Assembly (NCBI GenBank): GCA_029859085.1
Contig: JAOUDU010000030.1
Location: 1 to 11,782 of the forward strand
Length of the DNA stretch: 11,782 nt
Source: Gammaproteobacteria bacterium
GTDB taxonomy: Bacteria > Pseudomonadota > Gammaproteobacteria > Pseudomonadales > Halieaceae
Direction of reading: 5' to 3'
In this document: positions 7,182 through 11,782 of the stretch, piece by piece
Numbering within the stretch: the first letter of the stretch is position 1
How the letters are laid out: the number at the start of each line of letters is the position of its first letter
Position numbers and translations under genes: made by a program
Notes under the pieces: generated by a model
Databases searched by the model: none
The model's input: only the letters and a program-made list of their open reading frames with translations
Told to the model about the DNA's origin: nothing

Positions 7182-7262
7182 GGCAATGGCTCACATGCAC
7201 GCCGCTTGACCGTCGCCAGCGGGCCTGAAACACTGGCGCCACCCCAGTCAGAGGACAATCCA
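7182..7262 (+). promoter_or_regulatory. Short intergenic leader of the aldo/keto reductase gene
   Basis: This 81-bp gap holds a 6-bp inverted repeat, CGCCAG (7214-7219) and CTGGCG (7233-7238). A TTGACC (7206-7211) could be a -35 box, but the best -10 at correct spacing (AACACT, 7229-7234) is poor. No T-tract terminator is seen. The next gene may be partly read through from the thiolase operon. Confidence 0.25.
7251..7255 (+). promoter_or_regulatory. Shine-Dalgarno fixing the aldo/keto reductase start
   Basis: GAGGA lies 7 bases before ATG 7263. It favours this start over the in-frame TTG at 7206, which has no ribosome site and would bury the twin-arginine signal behind 19 unrelated residues. 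Confidence 0.65.
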
Positions 7263-8183
7263 ATGATCAAGCGCCGCCAGCTTCTGCAAATCGGCGCCGG
7301 CCTTATGGCCAGCCAGACGCTGGGCCTGCGCGCCGAACCCGCGCCCGTTGCGCTGCCCCTGATCCAGCGCCCCATACCCAGTACCGGCGAACTGTTGCCG
7401 GTGATGGGCATGGGCACCTCCCGCACCTTCGATACCGACGCCGACCCGGCCTCGCTGGCCGCGCTGCTGGCGGTGATACAGGCTTTCTTCGATGGCGGCG
7501 GCACCGTCATCGACTCCTCCCCGATGTACGGCAACGCCGAGCCCAGGGTGGGGGATGTACTGCGCGCGATGCCGCAGCGCCCGAAACTGTTCGCGGCCAC
7601 CAAGGTGTGGACCACCGGGCGGAAGCAGGGCATCGCGCAGATGGAGGAGTCCGCCCGGCGCATGGACGTGGAGCGCTTCGACCTGATCGCCGTGCACAAC
7701 CTGCAGGACTGGCAAACCCAACTGGATACCCTCAAGCACTGGAAAGCCGACGGCAAGGTGCGCTACATCGGCGTGACCACATCCCACGGTCGCGACCATG
7801 AGGCGCTGCTGCAGCTGATGCGCAGTGAGCCACTGGACTTCGTCCAGTTCAGTTACAACATCGAGGATCGCGCGGCCGAGAACGAGATCCTGCCGACCGC
7901 CGCGGAGCGCGGCATCGCCACGATGATCAACCGCCCGTTCCAGCGCGGCGCCCTGTTCAGCAGGTCCCGGGGCGCACCGTTGCCGCCCCTCGCGGCGGAA
8001 CTCGACTGCAGCAGCTGGGGACAGTTCTACCTCAAATTCATCCTCGGGCATCCCGCGGTCACCTGTATCATTCCCGCCACTGCCAGCGTGCAGCACATGG
8101 CGGACAATATGCGCGCCAATTACGGCCGCCTCCCCGACGAGCAGCAGCGCGCGGAAATGCTGCGCGCGTTCGGGCAGTTGTAG
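7263..8183 (+). CDS. Tat-signal aldo/keto reductase
   Basis: From ATG 7263 the protein has 306 residues. It begins M-I-K-R-R-Q-L-L-Q-I-G-A-G, a twin-arginine motif (Arg4-Arg5) followed by a hydrophobic stretch to about residue 22, so export by Tat is predicted. The rest is an aldo/keto reductase TIM barrel: G-M-G-T strand, V-I-D-S-S-P-M-Y-G with Asp84 and Tyr89, A-T-K-V-W with Lys114, and A-V-H-N-L with His145. These form an intact Asp-Tyr-Lys-His tetrad. Q-F-S-Y-N and a C-terminal I-I-P-A-T cofactor loop also fit the family. It would reduce an aldehyde or ketone with NAD(P)H, which must be bound in the cytoplasm before export because the periplasm has no free nicotinamide pool. Substrate is unknown. 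The stop is 8 bp before the transporter gene, suggesting one transcript. Confidence 0.87.
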   Translation: MIKRRQLLQIGAGLMASQTLGLRAEPAPVALPLIQRPIPSTGELLPVMGMGTSRTFDTDADPASLAALLAVIQAFFDGGGTVIDSSPMYGNAEPRVGDVLRAMPQRPKLFAATKVWTTGRKQGIAQMEESARRMDVERFDLIAVHNLQDWQTQLDTLKHWKADGKVRYIGVTTSHGRDHEALLQLMRSEPLDFVQFSYNIEDRAAENEILPTAAERGIATMINRPFQRGALFSRSRGAPLPPLAAELDCSSWGQFYLKFILGHPAVTCIIPATASVQHMADNMRANYGRLPDEQQRAEMLRAFGQL

Positions 8184-8191
8184 ACCAGCCC

Positions 8192-9505
8192 GTGGCGATC
8201 TCACTGCAACGCGTGCTCGCGCGGGCATGCGATATAGAGGCAAACGAGGTGCGCGCGACCCTCGCGTCCTTCGGCCTCGTACTGATCCTGATGGGCTCCT
8301 ACTACATCCTGCGCCCGGTGCGCGACGCGATGGCCAGCGACTGGACCGATGCCGAGGTCAGCTGGCTGTGGACCCTGACCTTTATCAGCAGCACCATCGC
8401 GGTGTCGCTCTACGGCGCAGCGGTCGCCCACACCAGTATCCGCCGCCTGGTGCCCGCGGTGTACGGCCTGTTCGCCGCCAGCTTCGGGCTGTTCTACCTC
8501 GGCACCCAGTCCCCGGTGGACCAGGTGCTGCTGGACAAGGCGTTCTACGTATGGACCAGCCTGTTCAGCCTGTTCCATATCTCGGTGTTCTGGAGTTTCA
8601 TGGCGGACACCTTCTCCCGGCCCCAGGCCACCCGCCTGTTCGGCTTTATCGGCGCCGGCGCCAGTATCGGTGCGATCGCCGGCCCGGCCATGGCGGCGCT
8701 GCTGGTGGGTGGCATCGGCACCGACCCGCTGCTGCTGGTAGCCGCCGGGCTGGTCGCCCTGGCGCCTCCCCTGGTGATCTGGCTGCAGCAACTGAAGCGC
8801 AGCGACCTGCACAACGAAACCCACTCCGCGGGCGCGGCCGCCTTCGACAATATCGGCGGCGGGGCGCTGGCAGGCTTCAGCGAATTCCTGCAAAGCAATT
8901 ACCTGCTGGTCATCGGCCTGTTCCTGTTTCTCTACACTTCCATCGGTTCATTCGTCTACTTCGGCCAGAAGAACCTGCTGGAAGTCTACGACATCGAGAC
9001 ACGCTCCCAGATCCTCGCGGGCATGGACCTGGCGGTCAACGTCTTCACGGTGGTGGTCGGCGCCTTCGCCACCGGCCGCATCGCCACGCGTTTCGGCCTG
9101 CCCTTTACGCTGGCCAGCGTGCCGGTGCTGATGTTCGCGGGGATGCTGGTGCTGGCGACCATGCCCGTGGTCGCGGTGGTGGTGGTGGTGCAGGTCGTGC
9201 GGCGCATGGGCACCTACGCGATCTCGCGCCCCGCCCGGGAGATGCTGTTCACCGCCGTCGACCGGGAGACCCGGTACAAGGCCAAACCGGTGATCGATAT
9301 CGTGATCTACCGGGGTGGGGACATGCTCAACGCCTGGGCGTTTACCGCCCTCACCCAGGGCCTGGGCCTGGGCCTGGGCTCGGTCGCCCTGGTGGGCGCG
9401 GGAGTGGCTGCGCTGTGGGCGGCCACCGGGGTGTATCTGGGACGGCGGTTCAACACAATGCAGGCGGCGGAAAACGCGGCAAATTCAGCGGCGGAAGTTA
9501 AATAG
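8192..9505 (+). CDS. ADP/ATP-carrier-like (NTP/NDP exchange) or MFS membrane transporter
   Basis: This 437-residue inner-membrane protein has about 12 predicted membrane segments, roughly at 22-42, 57-77, 86-105, 117-139, 149-174, 178-197, 238-258, 276-296, 304-323, 324-337, 380-397 and 398-416. Y-Y-I-L-R-P-V-R-D after segment 1, F-W-S-F-M-A-D in segment 4, and R-P-A-R-E-M-L-F-T-A-V-D-R-E-T-R-Y-K-A-K (347-366) followed by Y-R-G-G-D are landmarks of the bacterial group related to the AAA-type nucleotide carriers. The substrate of free-living members is not known, so nucleotide exchange should not be assumed. The start is GTG 8192 with no clear Shine-Dalgarno, presumably coupled to the reductase 8 bp upstream. 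GTG 8249 has a better ribosome site but would lose the conserved E-A-N-E-V-R-A-T-L residues before segment 1. Confidence 0.82.
   Translation: MAISLQRVLARACDIEANEVRATLASFGLVLILMGSYYILRPVRDAMASDWTDAEVSWLWTLTFISSTIAVSLYGAAVAHTSIRRLVPAVYGLFAASFGLFYLGTQSPVDQVLLDKAFYVWTSLFSLFHISVFWSFMADTFSRPQATRLFGFIGAGASIGAIAGPAMAALLVGGIGTDPLLLVAAGLVALAPPLVIWLQQLKRSDLHNETHSAGAAAFDNIGGGALAGFSEFLQSNYLLVIGLFLFLYTSIGSFVYFGQKNLLEVYDIETRSQILAGMDLAVNVFTVVVGAFATGRIATRFGLPFTLASVPVLMFAGMLVLATMPVVAVVVVVQVVRRMGTYAISRPAREMLFTAVDRETRYKAKPVIDIVIYRGGDMLNAWAFTALTQGLGLGLGSVALVGAGVAALWAATGVYLGRRFNTMQAAENAANSAAEVK
9358..9379 (+). repeat. Hexanucleotide repeat inside the transporter gene
   Basis: The unit GGGCCT is repeated just over 3.5 times in frame, encoding a Gly-Leu run (residues about 390-396) at the start of a membrane segment. 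Slippage by one unit would add or remove two residues without a frameshift. Confidence 0.7.
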
Positions 9506-9536
9506 TTAAGCCGCGGCGCACTCCTTGCCCGTCGGA

Positions 9537-9559
9537 CCCGGGGGAATAATACCCCCGGG
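9537..9559 (+). terminator. Perfect GC hairpin after the transporter gene, possible terminator
   Basis: Arms CCCGGGGG (9537-9544) and CCCCCGGG (9552-9559) pair perfectly around loop AATAATA, starting 31 bp after the transporter stop. There is no T-tract, so it may be a weak or factor-assisted terminator. Because a TATACT box follows 12 bp later, it could instead act as an operator covering the -35 region of the Rieske gene promoter. Confidence 0.42.
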
Positions 9560-9571
9560 GCGGTAGAGGTC

Positions 9572-9577
9572 TATACT
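9572..9577 (+). promoter_or_regulatory. Candidate -10 box for the Rieske oxygenase gene
   Basis: TATACT matches five of six bases of the sigma-70 -10 consensus and lies 87 bp before the ATG. The corresponding -35 position (about 9549-9554) falls in the loop and right arm of the hairpin and has no consensus match, so activator dependence is possible. Confidence 0.35.
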
Positions 9578-9619
9578 GGCGTTCCGGTTCATCAAGGACG
9601 GCCTGTTGTCGGCCGCCCA

Positions 9620-9642
9620 TCATCGACGCAGTTTCATCGACG
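9620..9642 (+). repeat. 9-bp direct repeat in the Rieske gene leader
   Basis: TCATCGACG occurs at 9620-9628 and 9634-9642, a 14-bp period, just upstream of the ribosome site. It could be a pair of regulator half-sites or a chance repeat. Confidence 0.4.
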
Positions 9643-9651
9643 GTCTATCAC

Positions 9652-9657
9652 GGAGGT
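9652..9657 (+). promoter_or_regulatory. Strong Shine-Dalgarno for the Rieske oxygenase gene
   Basis: GGAGGT ends 7 bases before ATG 9665, an ideal spacing that fixes the start and suggests high expression once transcribed. Confidence 0.8.
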
Positions 9658-9664
9658 ACTCACC

Positions 9665-10753
9665 ATGGCCAAAGCCGCCGACTACGGTCTCGGACCCAAC
9701 ACATTCCCCCGGGGCTGGTTTATCGTCGCCGAGAGCAGCGAGCTCGACCAGGGCCCCATGGCGGTGCGCTTCTTCGGCCAGGACCTCGCGCTGTACCGCG
9801 GCGAGAGCGGCAAGCCGGTGTTGCTGGACGCCTACTGCGCCCACATGGGCACCCACCTGACCGCCAGCACCAGCGCGATGATCGTCAAGAACGGCCTGCA
9901 GATCGAGGGCGACTCCATCCGCTGCCCCTACCACGGCTGGCGCTACAACTCCGCGGGCGATGTCGATGATATTCCCTACTTCGACGGACCCTGCCCCAAG
10001 TCCGCCTCCATTCGCTCCTACCCGGTAGTGGACAACATGGGCTGCGTGATGGCCTGGTTCGACCCGGACGGTCGCGCCCCCGACTACGACCCGCCCTTCC
10101 TGCCCCAGTGGGATGATCCCCAGTGGGTGAACTGGAAGCTGGACCACCTGGGCGAACTGGAGATCCACCCCCAGGAGATTCTCGACAATATGGCGGACGT
10201 GCGCCACCTGGGGCCGACCCACGGCGCGCCCAGCGAGTATTTCGAGAACGAGTTCAGGGACCACATCATCATCCAGCGCCAGGGTGGCCCGATGCAGCTC
10301 TACAACACCTACCTGTATACCACCACCTGGTACACCGGCCCGGGTCTGCTGCTGTCCAAGCAGGTGTTTGGCGGCAACCTGATTTTTGAGCTGATCGCCA
10401 ACACCCCGGTGGATGACGGCGTGGTCAAGTGCTGGCACGGTATCCTGTACCGGGGCAGCGAGGGCGGCGCCACCGATGCGGACCGCGCGGCTGCCAGAGA
10501 GGCCCAGGCCGGCGCCCTGGTGGCCTTTGGCGCAGACTTCAACGTATGGAAATACAAGCGGCCCGCGATCAAGATCATGCAGCTCAAGACCGATGGCCCC
10601 TTCCGCCTCGGGCGCAAGTGGTATTCCCAGTTCTACCAGACGCCGGAGGCCGCGAAGGCCGTGCAGCAGGAGCTGAACGGTTTCCACCACACCGAGAAGA
10701 TGGCGACACCGGCCGAGGCCAATCACAATATCGACGAGGGATTGCCCTTCTGA
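9665..10753 (+). CDS. Rieske non-heme iron oxygenase, KshA-like alpha subunit
   Basis: This 362-residue protein has an N-terminal Rieske [2Fe-2S] domain with ligands Cys58 and His60 (C-A-H-M-G-T-H-L) and Cys87 and His90 (C-P-Y-H-G-W). The C-terminal catalytic domain reads D-N-M-A-D-V-R-H-L-G-P-T-H-G (174-187), giving Asn175, Asp178 (bridging), His181 and His186. This is the same N-x2-D-x2-H-x4-H spacing as 3-ketosteroid 9-alpha-hydroxylase KshA. Asp291 in D-F-N-V-W-K-Y-K matches the distal iron-ligand Asp of D-V-E-I-W-K-H-K in KshA. It should hydroxylate or desaturate a bulky hydrophobic substrate such as a steroid or terpenoid, using electrons from a separate reductase not encoded here. The stretch between the two Rieske ligand pairs is 26 residues against about 16 in KshA. 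No signal peptide is seen. It has its own leader, so it is probably separately regulated. Confidence 0.9.
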   Translation: MAKAADYGLGPNTFPRGWFIVAESSELDQGPMAVRFFGQDLALYRGESGKPVLLDAYCAHMGTHLTASTSAMIVKNGLQIEGDSIRCPYHGWRYNSAGDVDDIPYFDGPCPKSASIRSYPVVDNMGCVMAWFDPDGRAPDYDPPFLPQWDDPQWVNWKLDHLGELEIHPQEILDNMADVRHLGPTHGAPSEYFENEFRDHIIIQRQGGPMQLYNTYLYTTTWYTGPGLLLSKQVFGGNLIFELIANTPVDDGVVKCWHGILYRGSEGGATDADRAAAREAQAGALVAFGADFNVWKYKRPAIKIMQLKTDGPFRLGRKWYSQFYQTPEAAKAVQQELNGFHHTEKMATPAEANHNIDEGLPF

Positions 10754-10770
10754 AGGACCGTTCGCCCCCG

Positions 10771-10775
10771 GGAGG
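10771..10775 (+). promoter_or_regulatory. Shine-Dalgarno for the gamma-glutamyltransferase gene
   Basis: GGAGG lies 4 bases before TTG 10780 and 10 bases before GTG 10786. Both are in-frame candidate starts; no ATG occurs before the signal peptide. GTG is preferred as the commoner start with tolerable spacing. Confidence 0.55.
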
Positions 10776-10785
10776 ACGTTTGGCT

Positions 10786-11782
10786 GTGGCGACAGGCGTT
10801 CGCGCCCTCGCACTGCTGTTACTGGTCTGCCTCGTCCCGGCGGTTCGCGCCGGGCAGGCGGCCGTGGCAATGCCGGACAACTACAGCGCCGGCGTGGCGC
10901 AAAAGATCATCGACTCCGGTGGCAACGCGGTCGATGCGGCAGTGGCCGCGGCCTTCGTGCTGGCCGTCACGTTTCCCGAGGCGGGCAATATCGGTGGCGG
11001 CGGTTTCATGCTCAGCTACATGGGTGGTGAGGCCGCGTTCCTGGATTTTCGCGAACGCGCGCCCCAGGCCGCGGATCGCGACATGTACCTCGACCAGGAC
11101 GGCAACTTCGTCCAGGAAAAATCCCTGACCGGCGGCCTCGCCTCCGGTGTCCCCGGGACCGTCCGCGGCCTGCAGGCAGCCCACGATCGCTACGGCTCCC
11201 TGCCCTGGAAACAGTTGCTGCAGCCGGCTGTAGAGCTGGCCGACAAGGGTTTCGCGGTGCACCGGAACCTGGCGGCGATGGCGCTGGAAAAGGTCCGGGA
11301 AACAGCCGGGAAGACCAACTTTGCCGATACCTTCGCCCCCCTGGCCAGCGCCAAGGTCTTTGTCCAGCCCGAACTGGCACGCACCCTGCGGCGCATCGCC
11401 GACAACCCCGACGATTTTTACCGCGGCGAGACGGCACGGCAGATCGTCGCCCAGATGCAGGCCAGCGGCGGCATCATCACCCCCGGGGACCTGGCGGACT
11501 ATCGCGCGGTATGGCGCACGCCCCTGCAATACTACTGGCGTGGCTACCAGGTGCTGACCGCCCCCCCGCCCAGCTCCGGCGGGGTCGCCCTGTTGCAGCT
11601 GCTGGGAATAACCGACTTCGCCGCAGCGCTGTTTCGCGATGCACCCCACAACTCGGCGCGCTATGTGCACCTGCTGGCGGAAATTGAAAAGCGGGTGTTC
11701 GCCGACCGGGCTGAATACCTCGGCGACACCGATTTCGTGGATGTGCCCGTCGGGGGGCTGCTCGACCCGCTGTACCTGATGC
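10786..11782 (+). CDS. ggt: Gamma-glutamyltransferase (glutathione hydrolase) precursor, 3' truncated
   Basis: The frame stays open to the window end, showing about 332 residues, roughly the first 60% of a usual precursor. It starts with a Sec signal peptide (A-L-A-L-L-L-L-V-C-L-V-P-A-V-R-A, cleavage near residue 22), so the enzyme is periplasmic or secreted. Family landmarks follow: G-G-N-A-V-D-A-A-V-A (45-54), G-N-I-G-G-G-G-F-M-L (67-76), D-F-R-E with Arg89, which binds the gamma-glutamyl carboxylate in E. coli Ggt, L-A-S-G-V-P-G-T-V, P-P-P-S-S-G-G-V and A-D-R-A-E-Y-L-G-D. The autocatalytic Thr that starts the small subunit lies beyond the window, so activity cannot be confirmed. It removes gamma-glutamyl groups from glutathione, its conjugates or other gamma-glutamyl compounds. 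It begins 32 bp after the Rieske gene on the same strand, so co-transcription is possible. The start could be TTG 10780 instead. Confidence 0.87.
   Translation, partial: MATGVRALALLLLVCLVPAVRAGQAAVAMPDNYSAGVAQKIIDSGGNAVDAAVAAAFVLAVTFPEAGNIGGGGFMLSYMGGEAAFLDFRERAPQAADRDMYLDQDGNFVQEKSLTGGLASGVPGTVRGLQAAHDRYGSLPWKQLLQPAVELADKGFAVHRNLAAMALEKVRETAGKTNFADTFAPLASAKVFVQPELARTLRRIADNPDDFYRGETARQIVAQMQASGGIITPGDLADYRAVWRTPLQYYWRGYQVLTAPPPSSGGVALLQLLGITDFAAALFRDAPHNSARYVHLLAEIEKRVFADRAEYLGDTDFVDVPVGGLLDPLYLM

Noticed and set aside
7214..7238. The CGCCAG/CTGGCG inverted repeat as a terminator for the thiolase operon
   Set aside because: The arms are only 6 bp with a 13-base spacer and no T-tract follows, so termination cannot be argued.
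7206..7262. An N-terminal extension of the aldo/keto reductase from TTG 7206
   Set aside because: There is no ribosome site before it, and the extension would precede a good twin-arginine signal that starts exactly at ATG 7263, which has GAGGA at proper spacing.
9620..10870. A 416-codon open frame on the minus strand opposite the Rieske oxygenase
   Set aside because: The plus-strand gene has intact Rieske and iron-ligand motifs and a strong ribosome site. The antisense frame shows low-complexity Val/Gly/His-rich sequence and no family motif.
1..11782. CRISPR arrays, tRNA or rRNA genes, insertion sequences, phage genes, toxin-antitoxin or defence genes
   Set aside because: No regularly spaced repeats, cloverleaf-like stretches, transposase motifs, terminal inverted repeats or small paired genes were seen. 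The intergenic spaces are all under 160 bp.

Overview
The window is gene-dense, very G+C-rich DNA with ATGA and TGATG gene overlaps. It comes from a Gram-negative bacterium, as shown by a TonB-dependent outer-membrane receptor, Sec and Tat signal peptides and Shine-Dalgarno leaders. The mix of TonB receptor, tannase-family esterase, luciferase-like oxidoreductase, acyl-CoA ligase, thiolases and a KshA-like Rieske oxygenase suggests a catabolically versatile proteobacterium, perhaps a marine gammaproteobacterium. That placement is inference only; there is no rRNA or other marker here.

Layout. Bases 1-339 are the C-terminal end of a TonB-dependent receptor, closed by a good intrinsic terminator (359-381). 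A secreted tannase/feruloyl-esterase family hydrolase follows (469-1998). It converges, with only 2 bp between stop codons, on a luciferase-like flavin/F420 oxidoreductase on the minus strand (2001-2972). That gene diverges from a three-gene operon: acyl-CoA ligase (3107-4744), SCP2-type thiolase (4741-5979) and a second thiolase (5979-7181). An A+T-rich 134-bp promoter region lies between them. After 81 bp comes an aldo/keto reductase with a twin-arginine signal (7263-8183), followed 8 bp later by a 12-TM ADP/ATP-carrier-like transporter (8192-9505). A 159-bp gap with a perfect hairpin, a TATACT box and a 9-bp direct repeat leads to a KshA-like Rieske oxygenase (9665-10753). The last gene is a gamma-glutamyltransferase with a signal peptide, cut by the window end (about 10786-11782).

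How the genes may work together (inference). The receptor and the secreted esterase could take up and de-esterify an aromatic, terpenoid or steroid-like ester. The ligase would activate the released acid to its CoA thioester, and the thiolases would shorten it. The luciferase-like and Rieske enzymes would supply oxidative steps. No hydratase or hydroxyacyl-CoA dehydrogenase lies in the window, so any beta-oxidation spiral needs enzymes encoded elsewhere. I see no CRISPR array, tRNA, rRNA, insertion sequence, phage gene or defence system. The most unusual points are a catalytic-cysteine-to-serine change in the second thiolase, an enlarged Rieske loop in the oxygenase, and a Tat-targeted aldo/keto reductase.
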